The notes: generated by a model not told the origin, from the letters alone. DNA of 64,000 nucleotides from Gorsachius magnificus (GCA_034008185.1 CM067081.1:30440806-30504805), one strand, 5' to 3'. Shown: positions 13,001 through 28,000, counted from the stretch's first letter. Translations and numbers: made by a program.

Positions 13001-16000
13001 GTTGATGAGTTGCAGGTAAAGTAATTAGCTGTGATACTGCTGTCTGCAGCCTTTAGGACTTAGAAGCTCCTAAATGGCTCTGAAAGAAGCAGAAAATTGG
13101 GGAGACGCCCTGGATACTTGAACCTGCTTCTCAAAGAGCTAACATGGTTTGGGTCCAAGTACAGTGAGTACTTAGATGAGGAACTCCTAGAAAGAGTCCA
13201 GAAGAGAGCAACTAGGATGATAAAGGGACTCGAACATCTCCCCTATGAGGAAAGGCTGAGGGAGTTGGGCTTGTTCAGCCTGAAGAAGAGAAGACTGAGA
13301 GGGGACCTCATTAACACATACAAATGTCTTAAGGGCAGAAATCACGAGGACGGAACCAGTCTCTTTGCAGTGGTGTCCAGTGACAGGACAAGGGGCAATG
13401 GATACAAACTGAAACATAAGAGGTTTCAGTTGAACATGAGGAGGAACTTCTTTACTCTGAGGGTGACAGAGCACTGGAACGGGCTGCCCAGGGGAATTGT
13501 AGCGTCTCCTTCTCTGGAGACATTCAAAGCCCGCCTGGATGAAGTCCTGTGTAACATGCTCTAAGAGAACATGCTTTAGCAGGAGGGTTGGACTGGATGA
13601 TCTCACGAGGTCCCTTCCAACCCTTGCAACTCTGTGATTCTGTAATTTGTGGATTCCTCTCTTATCTAAGAAAGTTCGAGGAAGGGGCATCCTCTGGCCA
13701 CCATCCCCGAACCCATGCTGAAAAGTAATTCTGGTCCAGATTCCCAGGCAGACTCCCCGACAACAGCATGATTCAGCGTGACTCAGTTAGGGAAAGGAAA
13801 TGTAGAACTGTGAAGCCATTTTCATTAAAACGTGAAAAATAATTACACACAGAGATCACTTTGTTTGAAAATATTTTGTGTGCTTGACGGTTTTGACTAT
13901 TAAACTCTAGAAACTGACAATATTTGAGACCTCTGAAGAATTAAAGTGAGTTATGAAAGTCACAAACTGCTGACAAAAGGATTCAATATTGGAACGTGGA
14001 TTTAACATGTGATGCACATTTGATATTGGTGGGAGTTAGCGACTATGTTTGATAATATGAGTATATATTGGAAAGCCTTTTGTTCCCTAATGTGTCTGGT
14101 GCCTATAAAATTGGTCTGAGACATCTGGAAAGATTGGGTTTGAGAAATACAGATGGAATATAAGTGGTTCTACAATTAAATAATATGTTCAGCGATCGGG
14201 TAATCGCTATGTAGACTTGGAAGTTTCCCTGATGTATTGTTGAGCAAACTGCCTAAAGCACATTTTAACATCCATTTTCTCAGTGTTTTCCATAACTCTG
14301 AAACTCATATGGCCCCTTTTTTCCTACCTTCTGGGAATACAAGCTTGGCAATATTACTTAGTTATTCTAATCAGGTAAGTTTTCTTGGCTCTTCATGTTA
14401 ATCACATCAGACAAGATCACAGTGCAGTTTTTGCCTTGCAAAATGAAACAAAGAGTAACACTCTAGAACTGGAATTCATAACCTTCTTTATTGTACTTTC
14501 TAGCTGATGTTTGAATTTATTAGCAAACAATCTGCCTCACCCAGATTTAGCGAGCTGTAACCCACCCTTTCCCCAACTTGTAAAGCAGGTAACTGGGAAT
14601 TTAATCCAGCAAAATGAATTTTCAGTGGTCTTCAACACCAAGGCCAGGGAAGGTGGATTTTCTGCTAATTCAGTAATGTAAACTGTGAGCACTCTAGGGT
14701 AAGAATTTCTTAGACAGATGTTAAATGCCTTAAGATTAAATTTAAGAGTGAAATAATTATATTGTTAGGTTCTGCCAAACAGATCAGAGCTGTAGAAGAC
14801 AACACAACAGATACTTCTTGCCCTAAAGCCCTACTCCTTAAATGAGAAAAGACCTGTTGTCCACTTTGTAGCCTAAGAGCTAAAAAAGAGTACCTTAGTC
14901 ATAATATTGGTATTTTTTACAGGCAATAAAAAGACATGAGAATATGAAACACATAGAAGTGGATTGAAGAGAAAGGTGATCTGCGCATGACAGGCAAGCA
15001 AGTGCCAATGTATTTGTTGCATAACAATATGCTTGGTGTTCTAAAAAAAAGAGAAAAATACTAAGAACAAGCCCCACTGTTACTTTCAACCCAACCCAAA
15101 CCTGAACAAGAAAAGATGCAGCAGGTGTATGCAGGTACTTGCCTAGTGACATCCAAGAACATCACATACAGCTGGTGTGTGCATGCGTGTACAGCTTTAA
15201 CGACAAAAGCAATTTTTACCTTACATTTCAAAACAAAAACTAGGGAGTGAACATAACTTCTTTAACAGTTAATATAATTTCTGGCCAAATGACACAAATT
15301 ATGGTTTACATAATACATTACTAAAAAACATCAAGGCAAAAAAAGAAAGCAGTAAAGCATCTTCACTACTGTCTAACAGAATACAGTTTATCAGAGGATG
15401 CTCTGATGGATAACAACTGTAAATACAATTTCAGAATGAATACAGAGGTTAGACCAAGACTTAAGACCTTGTCTATAGCAAATATTTATTTTTTTTTTAA
15501 TTTTCATTTTGCTGTTAGGAAGAGAACATAAATACTCCCCAAAGGCAGCACTGTTGTTTGGAGAAAGTGCCTCTTCAGAAAAATAATCCAGACCTTGTCC
15601 TACATTCCTACACAGATTTCTTAGTTTGAGAGCCAAGAGGATCTGGCATGATTTTTCACCTTCTCAGATGGGTGCACAGAACTTTAGTACCCCTTCTCTC
15701 ACCCCTAGCTCCTTAGCCAGTGTTAGACAAGTTGAAGGGCACAGGAATTGCCTAAAAGCTTAATTATAGTTTTTACTGGAAATATTTATCACTTCATGGG
15801 AAAGCAAAAACGGTTTTGCAGTTCAGATACATCCATCTTAAAGAAGCCTGCTCAAAAGTCAGGACTCACCCAAAGGAAAAGGTTGCCTGCTCCCAATGAT
15901 ACTGAACTAATGTTTTCTGAAGGTTCTTTTGCAATCCAGGAGTATCACAACAGCACATAATCCCAACTACCCCAGTCCCAGCAAGAATGTAACAACAGCC

Positions 16001-19000
16001 TCGCTGCCCAGATTTCCTGCTCTCTTCTTGAAGTAATGATCTTCAACGGAAACATGTCCTGCCCTAAAGTTCACAATGATTTTCTAGGGGAAGCAACTGC
16101 CCTACATTACTGCATATGCACCACATCATACAAAAAAATACTTAAACTTGTGCATCTAAATCTTTCAGGAAAAACTCAAGAGCCCCCCCTTCTCCACCCA
16201 GTGTTCTATACAGCAATAAAGAGGTCTGGTGTTTTGCTTCTCAGCAGCGATTTCATTCTTCCATGACCTTTCCTTAGCCACTTCCCAATTACCTGGATAT
16301 CAGCTAAATATTCCTTATACATATCAACGACAAGGGCAAAGTGCTTTCTGAAAGCAAATTCCTAGTATTTTTGGCTTTTGATCTGTGTACCTCAACCCTC
16401 AACTCCTTGAAAGAGCTCTACACGCATAAGGGTCAAACAGCTTAGCTGTTTTACACTTGGTGGTAGATTCCATGTTCTCAGACTCCTGTACCTCCTCCTG
16501 TAGATCTCCACCTGCGTGTAGGTAAATCTCCATTCACTATCAGGAAGTCAGCAAGCATAAGGAGAATGCTCTTTAAAGGACTGAATATAAAAACCGAGGT
16601 CTTGCATCTTTTTGCAGGTCTGTCAAGCTCCTTCCTCTTCCCTAGAAAGCATGTATTGCCCTCAAATAAAATAAAAGCCCACATACCAAAGGGAATTCTG
16701 GGAAAAGGTTGAGGAAACTGTGTATAGAATTGATACTTCACTAATTTTTTCCATTCATGTTTTCTCTCTCGTACACTTATGCACCCCAATCAGGTTTTCT
16801 ATTTAAAAAAAAATTAAGTCTTTGAACTTAAACCCACAACACTAAATTATGCAAAGCTAGAAAACTTGTGCTCTCCTTCCTCAGTAGCATATTCTCTCTT
16901 TTGCAGCTTTTTCCTACTTATTGTTCGAATGCTTTGTGACAAAGGGAGAAAAAAAGCCAAATGGACAATGGTTAACTTCTTCCATGCCAGACCATCCTAC
17001 ACTAAATAAAGAATTTCGAGAGATGTAGAACTTCCATCAAAAGGCAAAGAAAGTTCACAACACATACAATAACATCAAGAAGCCAGCTCTGATAAGCTTA
17101 TCACTTCTATGGCACCTAGCAACAAGACTGCACAAGTATTTTAGAGTTACAGCAGATAATTCGAGATCCATACATTACTGTTCACAATATTTCAATGACG
17201 ACTTCTAAGCCTATGCTTCTGTTTTTAAAGTACAGCTTCATCCTTGATTGTTTGGTAAAGCAAAAAACAATATTTAAATCTATTTTGTAATCAAGTGACA
17301 CTAACAAATCCAGTCTTTTTTTGCCCCCCAGCCCCTTTTTTTCACCTTTTTCTTCTGTTATATGATGTATGTACTGTTTAACATCTGCACACTTCAGCAG
17401 CAATGGGCAGCTAGGGTACTCTGAGTCTAGCACAACTTGATCAAGTGGCTGGAACTTTCCTTGCTGCTGAAAATACATCAAAGGGATTATAAAAGCATTA
17501 TTATAATGTTAAGCCACATATACACACTACACATATAGAAAGGTTTAAAAATTTTGAATGGTAACACATGACACATACAGAAACTGATTACAAAGCAAGC
17601 TATAAATGTTTATTTCAAACCAGTAAATACCTGCAAAATGCTGAACTCTTCAATTACTGCCCTTAAAAGACCAAATTTAAAACAACATGGGGAGAAACTA
17701 ATGTGAAGTACAGTGGGATTTTTTGGAAGATGACATAAGACACAGTAGTCGGTCTGTGCCAATAGTGTTTGAGACCAAAACCTGTTGGATTAAACCCAGT
17801 GTCATAACTTCCATTCAAATTTTGCTTTTCCTTCCATAAAGATAAATCTCAAAGGAGCAGGGCAGCTTCTGGAACACAGTATTAACCTTTCACCTCTGTA
17901 AAGTCAATTCCAGTTTGGCCAGAGTATGTATATAAAATAATTTTGGCACAGCTTAAATAGCCCCACACATGACAGAACCATCAAACAAATTTTGCCGTTG
18001 CCAAACAATGCATAATCATTCAGCACGGTTTGGCACAACTGGCAGCCTTCCCTTTGGAAAGATCCGTTAGCGCATCAGTACAAAGACTCAGCGAGCTCTC
18101 CGTCCTTGGAGTGCATGGTCTCAGGAGCCAAAGCTGAAGTCATTATACTGGTCAGCATGAAAAAACCCCACTTGGGTATACTGCTTTCATTATTAATTAT
18201 TCCTCTTGCTAGACAGTCAGAGGCTTAATAAAAGTAACCATCCATTGTTAAATCACAATAAAAACAAGAAAAAAAAAAGACAACAAAAAACCAGAAAAGA
18301 TTTAAAGTTTTTTTCTCCTGAAAAAAGCACAGTAACAATGGCAAAAAGGTTATGAGACACAGAAATAAAGCTGCAATAAACTGTTTCCTATAGACAGCTT
18401 ACCTGCATAAACCTGCCTGTGTCCCAAAGCAAGACAGCCACATTTATATTGTGCAGGGGCACAGAGCCTAAGCCAAGAAAGTCTGCTGGATAGGACATGG
18501 CTCTGCTCAGAAGACACACTAAGCAACCCTGTATCACACTATCAAAACCACAGGATGGTGCAAAGGATGATCCTAAGATACCCAGTGGTTACCTTGATAC
18601 CCATTAGTTCAAGCCAGAAGTGATTGTGCTATATTCAAGCTGGCCTTACACGAGGTGTCTGCAACACAATCCTCAAGACTGCCCTTTGCTGAAAAATACA
18701 CTAACTTAGGCAGGGCACTGCACGAATGCATTTGTCCTGATTTAGGACCCAGAACAGCTCTATGCATTTATCTGGCATCCTGCCTGGCCTAGAAAACCAG
18801 CAAACCTAGAAAACAAAGTACTGACAAAGTAAAGGACAGTACAGGACTCTTCCCATGCACAGAAACAGCAGCAGCAGTTGTCCTTTACTCAGGCTACCTC
18901 AACACTCTACCACATAGACAGAGATTTACCGTTTCCCCAATTTAAGTTTGGGATAAAGCTTTCAAAGGGATGCTGAATTCAAACAGAGCACAGCCTAGAG

Positions 19001-22000
19001 AATGAGCTAAACTATTTGTTGTGAAATGACTTGTGATGGGCCACCCTGAAGCAGGAACAGACCACAGAAATACAGAATATGTTTGCACATCCTGTACCAT
19101 AAATAATTTAAAAATAATTACAGAACAATAGGTTTCTATTACAAATGTATAGTAGGACTTTTTTTGTTCACCATACAAAAATTGTTCTCCTGCATTTTCC
19201 ACTTGCAATCTAAAACAGAAAATAGCAAGCAACCTTACAGGAAATGCTCATTAAAGGAAATGCATAAAGTGAAATTATTGCCTCCATGAAAAAAAAAAAC
19301 AAGGATCAATGTTTACATTTTATTTTATGCCCTTCTTTCCATAGGTAGATTATAAACAATAAATCAATAACTTTGCCTATGCCTTTTGATACACTTCAGA
19401 AATTTAAGTGAGGTTTTGTCATACCAATGATAAATCAATTAAGCCACTTATTAATTACCCAACTTTTTGATTCCTGATCATCCCGTTGCTGTTCTGTGAT
19501 ACAGCATCCCTACAAATACTGCTTCTAAAAAGGCAATGTTTCCTTCCAAGTTCAAACTGTCACAGAAATGTTCCTCCTTCTTCCCCCATTGCATCCAAAC
19601 CCTTTCTTTTCCCCTTCTTTCCCAAAATGACTCATCTACTGATGCTTCAGAAAGGACAGTAGTTATTGTACTCTGATATCTCATCCTTTTAAATTCAGTA
19701 GTTCTGGGATAGGCTCTCACAATGGGACAAAAGAGATTCTCTGCTTCTCTTAAAAAGGAAGTGATTAGAGTTTGTTGAGATTGCAAGCTGACTCCTGGAA
19801 TATACTTTACTGACCAAAAAACTTGATGCAAACAAAAGTACTTCTACTGTGGATATCTCTGCTTTAAATGCAAATTAAATTTCCATTATTATGGAAGCCT
19901 CTCTTTGTAAAATTAACATAAATTCTGCAGAAAATGAAGCCAGAAATAACGTTTTCTCCTGAGAATTGCAGTGAAAAAATAAAGCAGGCTTACCTCCTTT
20001 TCTGCCATTATGAGGTAGTAAAGTATCAGAAATAAGGGGTCCATTGGTGTAACAAACAGCAGGCGCCCATCTAAGTGACAGATATGTAGAATTAAGCTTA
20101 GTTCCAAGAGGCACAATATATTGACTTTTTTTTTTTTTTTTTAAAAGATATCTTTCAGGCCTGTGAGCAAGAAGAGGAGAATTTTTTTACTTCAGTAAAT
20201 ATCCCAATATTTTAATATAATGGGCAGGAAAACAGTATTTGTGATTTTATATTAAAAATACAGAGACAACTCAATTCTCAACCCTGCCAGACCAAAGCAC
20301 AAGCTCCACTGGAGGTCTGCTGGCTTTAAGCAGTCTTAGTTTTGTCTTTTTCTGGACGATATCAAAAACAGCAAAATTGAAGCTGCCCTCTATTGGCAGA
20401 TTTGGGTGTAACAGAAACTTGCTTGGGGAATCCAGATATATCCAGTATACTCCACCTCAAACACAGGGCAAGGCAACACTGTGCTGGCAGAAGAGGCAGG
20501 CAGGGCAAGAAAGAATTTCAAGAGCTAGTTAAGTTAGAGCCGCCTCTCATCTTTAAGGGGAGAAGCTGCATGCAGTCTCCTAATAGAACAAAATAAACTT
20601 AAATAGATCGGAAAATATGGCTCAGTATGTTGTATTCAAAGTTACACACAAAGAACTTGGTCTCCCATTGAAACAGACACCTCTGCCCATCTGGAGCTCA
20701 TTGGAGGACAATGGCTTAGTCAGGCTTTTTGTGTAATTGTAGATAATTGGAAACAATGTACATCAAGGAAATTCACTAATGAGACCCAATAATTGATGAC
20801 AATTTGACATTAATTAGCAAACCAAAAGCAAACAAATGTATTTTTTTTGTTTTAAATCACATGATTAAAATAATTAAAGAAAAGGAAATCCTACTGTGAT
20901 GGCCCTAAAACTAACAAAAGATGGGGTGGGAAGAACGTGGTTTGGACAAAGCTGGTACCCAATCTAACATCTGTATTACTAACATGATGCATTGTGCGAG
21001 GCAAAGCAAGCCTCAGGACTACTTACAAACATGAAAGCTTTGACAACAAAACTGGAAGCAAAAAACACACTAGCCACTTTCTCAAGGCTTCCATTTTCAT
21101 GCTTTCCATTGTATCTCCAGGAAGAGGTATTTTTATTTGTTCTAAAGAGTTTAGACTCACTACAGATGTATAAAGACCTCTGTCCTTCTCTGCAGATAAC
21201 AAGATAATTTACTTTAACTGCAAACATACAGCTTTTTTGTGTTGTTCTTCCCCTGACGGTGCAGCCCTAACATTCAGGAACAATTTTCCCCCCTGTATCT
21301 TTTAAAGAAAATTGAGGCGATGATTCCTTAAGGCAACTGTTTCCCAAAGGCCAAAACAGAGGTTAGGAAGGGAGGGGGAGAATACAATGTGGACATAATT
21401 GGGAGCAGGGAGCAGACCCAGTCTTTTGGCTCACCCCCAGATGGAGCAAGAAAGAGCTCACAGTCATAGTGCTTGCATTGCTATATGCACCTGCAGAGGA
21501 TGTTTAAAAGTTAACACACGCTTTGGGATATTACTGTTAAAGAAGGCATATGTCTGGTGGGGTTGCTTTTATTTATTACTATAAATGGTCTTTTTCCTAG
21601 TTAAAAAAGGACAAAATAAATATACCCTCATCTCCTGAGTTAATACTTACTGCTTGGTCTATAGACATGCTGGCAGAGAAACACTACTCCAATTAATCCC
21701 TTACTGATAAAGGACTGTTAAAGCTGTCACAAGCAGTTAGATAAGTTTCCTCCTCATTTTCAGAAAGATGAGCTAGGATCAGAGAATGACTGGGAGGGTA
21801 TAGACAGCTCACTTCAGACAAAACACTGAAATGGCACCTTCAGACAGCAGGCCTGTTCTGAGACCCCAGCGCTCACACAGGGGACTATGGAGGTAATTAA
21901 AAGAAAGCAAGGCCATACATTCCGACGCATGGAGCTCTAACACACCACTCTGCTTAGCTAGCTAAGGCCTTCCAGCGCTTTTTAGCTCCCATAGGAGAAT

Positions 22001-25000
22001 ATATATTTTTACTTACTCTGAGGACTTGCTGATCTGATTGACAAGGCAAGCTAAGTATTTTACAGCACTTCAGTTTAAATACAATTGAATGACTTCCCCC
22101 CCTTCCTCAAAGACAAATGAACATCTGTCTAATTGAGGCTGCCAAAGGCAGCCTTTTAAAGAGAGACCACAAAGCCCCCAGCCCTGGTTAAATCCAGATG
22201 GCAAATGAGTGTGTCAGAAGGTGGGGATATGATGCAGCATGCCTCAAACAACTGGGAAAAACACCTGTAAATTTACTACAAGAGAGAGGGAAGGTCCGTG
22301 TATGAACACTAGTTACAGTTGGGAGAAAGATACATTATATTACTCACCTTGTTGAACAGTCTGACCTATAAACCAGGAACGATATTCCTCATGAAAAGCT
22401 TTTACTTCAAACAGCTGCTGTGCACCACTATTGAATAAGTAAAGGGTTGCTTCCCCTGTTGAAAAGAAATCTGGTTTGTGTTTGTAAGCTTTCACAAAAA
22501 TCAAAAGAATACCCAATACGTCTGAAGAATGTGCCTTATATACATACAGACACACAAACATACACACATTCTACATAAACTCACTACAAAGAAAGCTCAG
22601 ACAAAGAAAACTATTATATACAGATGTTCATTTACCAGCTCTATAAACCAAACTGAATTTGAATCAATAAATAAGATGTGTGAATAGTTCATCTTTGAAA
22701 GAAAGCCTTTGATCCAAACCCAAATCAAAATCACTCAAGAAATCAACTTTTGTCTGTACTGAAGGGGGAAGGTGGAAACCAAGAAAATTCCCTCTTTCCA
22801 TCATGTTTGTCTTCAACATACAAGAATGTGGGTTAGGGCAAAAAAAGTCTGGAATAATTTTTTTTTTTGTGCTTCAAAATGGAATGCCAATGACTCAATA
22901 TGGGTAGACAAATAAGGTGAACAAGGAAGTGAAAAGAAGTTGCTCCAAAGTGCCCATCAGAATCTTGATAGTTTGGAAAGGAAAAGGAAAGTTTTATTTT
23001 AGGCCACCCCACAGCACAGCTCTACCGTTTCGCATTAGTTCTGGGTTATAACGCAAGGGTGATGAATATGTTGCAAACAGGATTGGCATTTTCCATATCC
23101 AAAACAGGAAGTTGCCAGAACCACAGAAGGGGCCACTGAACTTTGGTCAGCTGAGTCTGTTGGCTGGACTGGTCCTGTCTGGGTTATCAATCCATCTTCA
23201 AGAGGCAAGAGGAACTACAACATGGCAGTCTTGCTCAAAACACATAAATTGCAAAGCTGCACTGACTTGCAGATCATGGGCTGGCTCAAAAAAGTGTCAA
23301 TGTAAGCCCCTGCAAGCTGACATCAGCACTGCTGTTTCCAGCCTGCAGAGATCCCTAGGTGCGGAGGGAGGTCAGCTAAAATGGACAGACACATTTCTTC
23401 CCAAAAAATGACTGATGATGCATTTTCCCCCTTTATCCAAAAGGGTGACCAGATGTTTAACCTCACCTAAGGATACAGTTTCAGTTATCTAATATTTTTC
23501 TTTTGGGGAGGGGAGGAGAGGAGTGGTGAGTAGATATAAGGGGCAGCAAAGGTTTCAATCATTACCATGTGCTTCTCAACAAGGGTCTGCACCATAGTTT
23601 GATCAACACCAGACCTCAAACTACTCACAGAAGTGCTTACTGAACAATTTAAGACTCCTACCAGTGAGCACGTGTTGTGGTTTAACCTGGTAGGCAGCTA
23701 AGCACCACACAGCAGTTCACTCACTCCCTCCTGGTGGAATAGGGGAGAGAATCCAAAGAGTAAAAGTGAGAAAGCTCGTGGGTTGAGATAAAGACAGTTT
23801 AATAGGTAAAGGAAAAGCCGTGTGTGAAAGCAAAGCAAGGCATTCATTCACTGCTTCCTATCGGCAGGCAGGTGATCAACCATCCCCAGGAAAGCAAGAC
23901 TCCATCACACATAATGGTTGCTTGGGAAGACGAAACACCATAACTCTGGATGTCTCGCCGCTTCCTCCTTATTCCCCCAGTTTTATATGCTGAGCATGAC
24001 ATCATATGGTATGGACTATCCCTTGGGTCACTTGGGGTCAGCTATCCCAGCTGTGTCCCCTCCCAGCTTCTTGTGCACTCCCAGCCTGCTCGCTGATGGG
24101 GTGCGGTGAGAAGCAGACAAGGCCTTGACTCTGTGTAAGCACTGCTCAGCAGTAACGAAAACATCCCTGTGTTATCAACACTGATTCTAGAACAAATCCA
24201 AAGCATAGACCCATAGTAGTTACTGTGAAGAAAATTAACTCTATCCCAGCCAAAAGAAGCACAGCGTGCTAGCCAAATGCAGTGGTGAGCTACGAAATCT
24301 TGGGAGAAGGACCATTCTTATTGCCTACCTCCAGCTCCTTAATTTATTTGCTTATGTTAAAAGGACAGTCACCACATGTATCATTAGACAGAAACTCTAG
24401 GGGCTGGAGAGAGAACCTAGGCAGCTTTGCTCACAAATTTACCACTTCAATTAGTCACTTAAGTCTTGTGGTATGGTTATTTCCCTTCTTTCAGTTCACC
24501 ACTTTGAAAAATGCTTCTTGTGGTACTTCTATAAACCCTAGTTTATAGTCTTTGTAAGGGATAGAAATTTTGTCCTTTTTACCTGTCTATAAAAAGGACC
24601 ATACATACTTTTATTTAATACAGTGGTTAGCATGAATTCTGTAGTGTGCAGAGTCCTTCAGTGCATATTTATACAATATCTGGCATCAACAATTCATCTG
24701 TTAGACCCAAACATAAGGAAAATACATTAATAGGGTGCTCTCAGTCCTTCAATTTTCAGACCCCGTACTTATATTAGGCTACATAACTGAAAGTTTATGC
24801 AGGTCTATAAATACGCTCCTGTAAATTCTAAAGGAACACACCCAGGCACTCACTGTACTTAAGGTTTTCCCCAGAAACCTTTCCCAAGATCTCTGATTCT
24901 ATGAGGTAAACAGATCTCTTCTTCCAAAGAGAAAAGCAAATTAATATCTACACTTTTAAAAACATAAAGTAGAAAGCCAATATAACACAGCAGGTGGAAA

Positions 25001-28000
25001 ATGTCTGTGGTTATATATTCTCACTGTAAATCGAAGCAATCAAAAAACAGGTATCCTGATGAATGTTTGCAGATGCTGTATCTGTTGGTTTTAATTATTT
25101 TCTTCTTTCAAGAACAAGTAGCAGTTACTATATTGTGACATTAAAACGTACCTGAAGACTCTAATTACAAACCTATATAAATATGAGCAGTGAATTTCAT
25201 AACAAAAACATACAACTTAAATCTGCAGAAAACAAACAAGCTTATGAAAAGAAAAAAATCCAGCACGAAACATGTTTTTCAAACAAAATATGTCAACCCT
25301 AACAAAGGCTTACTGCAAGCTTCTGTTGCAGTATCCCATACTCCAATTATTACATTACTCATATAATAATAACAAATCCTTGAAAAAAAAGGACAATCTG
25401 ACTAGATGAAAGTAACCGTGGGATGGTAGTGTCATTATATTGCCTGTATTTGCTGGTCTTGCCAATGTATTTTGAATTCAAAGTGCCTCATCATCTATTA
25501 ACAGGAAAAGAGACACCACCACTTGGACCAGGGAAAGAAGAAAATTAGATTTAAAAATGAAAAGACTCAAAAAGCTTGGTAAGTATAACTGAATCACTTC
25601 TTCTAACTTTGGCTGTTTATTTTATAGCGTAAGATGAATGCTATGAAGCCTAAATTTGGATTTAAAAAAAGCCCAGGCTCAACACCCAACACTGTAAGCT
25701 CCCCAAAACTAATGCACTTAAAAACAGAACTTAAATTACACTTCTTTTTTGTGCTGCCAATATTCCTGATGAATAAACAGTTCAACCAATTAAAATTACA
25801 AAAGAAATCCTAAATGTTTGCACAGCATTAACTATCTGGCATGACCAGCAGTATCTTTGGCACGTAAGACTTATGCTATCATCATTATTTCAGCTTGCAA
25901 AATATGAATCTTTTGGTCATGGAGGGAATCAACCAGAACATTAACAGGCTCATGTCACAATTCCAAAACTTGCCTGTGCTTGGATTGCGCAGTTTTGTAA
26001 ACAAAGGTTCGCTGTCAGGTGTCTTAGGGGGGTCAGTAGCAGCCTCTGTAGGGGGGGAGAAAAAAAGTTATGAACTTGTAAATTGAGAAGTATTTCACGT
26101 TCTGCCATGCTTTTCCAAGACATTCACATGTTGGACTGACACTTTTTGAAAACTCATGTATTTTCTGCCTAAAAGTTATATGCCTCAGCCTAAAATTCAT
26201 CCTACCTGATCAAGGCACCTAAATTATGATTCCAGACTGCCTGGCATTCTCTATCTGCCACAGGAAAGATATGCACCTGGGGATGATTTAGATTTTGAAA
26301 ATCACTTCCCCCTAAAGAGCCTCAGGCAAGAGAGCTCCTAAGTTTGACATCTCACTTAAGTGAGATGATCTGATATGTTGCTCTGATTAGCCACGCAGAC
26401 AATGAGAATGCTTTGGTAAGTCAGGTCAAGCACAGGGTGGACATTAAAAAGTGCAAACAGTAAAGTATTTGTGGGAATAAAGTGGTCCTCTAAAGCTCTC
26501 AGGAAGTCAGATTATACAGGAATATGGGGCAGGGATTGCCTGAGTGGTTGTTACTTCTGTGAAAATATGCACGCTTGTTTATCTGTTATGTATAATCTTG
26601 AAAAATAAAGAGTGTGTTTAAGTCTCCCCCACAGGAAAAAGAAGCTGAGACAATACAGCAGATTTTCTCTTTTCTGTGTCTTTAAGCAAAAAAAAGACAA
26701 AAGCAGAGCCACAAAAGTATGATTTCTCTGTGAAATAAAAAAAAAAAATAAATAGAAAGGAAACAGCTCCCACAAGGATGCTGATTCAAGTCTGAAAAAA
26801 ACATCTATAAGGAAAGCCAGTTAATTATATTCTATCCAAGTTCTCTTTGTAGGGAAAGTCTAACTTGTATTTATAAAAACAACTTCCCACATCTGAGTGA
26901 AGAGCAACATGACAGCATCATCTTTCTTAGCTTGCACACTGCCAGTTCCATCCCAGTTCCTTTCATATAGGCATTCATCAGAGCAAGGAAAATTACCAAA
27001 GCATTTCACATACATAACCAGTATCCAGACCCCAGAGAATGGACTGACAGGGGTCAGGCTGACGTTTGCGTTACAGTGCTGCTGAGGAAAGCAGAGAGGA
27101 GCGGCAGAGGGGGGATGCACAGCTCTTCACAAGGGAGGCTGTTGGAAGGAAGAGAAGTGCCACATCATCCTTCCCCTTTCAGTAGCATCCAGGAAGTTTG
27201 AGGAGAGGGAGATAGCACAGTTCTTTTCTATGGAAAACAGGGAAGTAGAAACCTCAAGTACAACCAAAAATAGCTGTCCACCACACTGGCTGAAAGCCTA
27301 TCCCCAACACATCCAGAAAGGACAGGTGGACTTCTCAGTGGCAAAAAAAGCCCTAAATAACCCACATCTTTCACATCCACTCCTGGTTATTCAGTTGTGT
27401 CACAAAGAGAAACTGCCTAGATAAAGACATAAGTAGGGCTTTAAAAGCAAGTTTGTTCTGTGATAACGTGTTAGAGGATAATGGTTCTCAGAGCAGTTTG
27501 GAGAATTTAGTCATTTTCTTCCCCTGAATTTTCAGCTGAGTCTTCAGGTGGCTTAAAAAAGTGCTTTAAAAAGTTTCAGTGTAAGTTGAGGGGTTTTAAT
27601 GGAAAAAGTCCGTATTTGCTAACCAGACTTGCTTTATATGCTGATACATAAACACACACGGTTGTCAAGCTACATTTGCCCTGGCAAAGGCAAACTTCAA
27701 ATTTCTAGAGCTGTGTATATTTCAATTCTTGACCACAGTTTAACATCAGTGTATTTTTTGTTACTTTTTAAAACACTACAGTGATTAATGACAGTGAAAG
27801 AAACACACTGCATGTGTTTACTTTGATGTGTTTCACACGAACATGTTAAAATATACATACTAAATGTGAGTTTTAAAACTTTAATTTAAAACAAAAAGAA
27901 AAACAAAAAAAACCCCAAAGGAACTTTTAGCACTCACTTGCTCTGCTTTCTTCATGCATAGATTTATGAACACTGGGAATGAGTCCAGCTGAGCCCTAAG

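Noticed and set aside
13187..13690. 167-codon minus-strand frame
   Set aside because: It is the antisense shadow of the CR1 ORF2 remnant on the plus strand.
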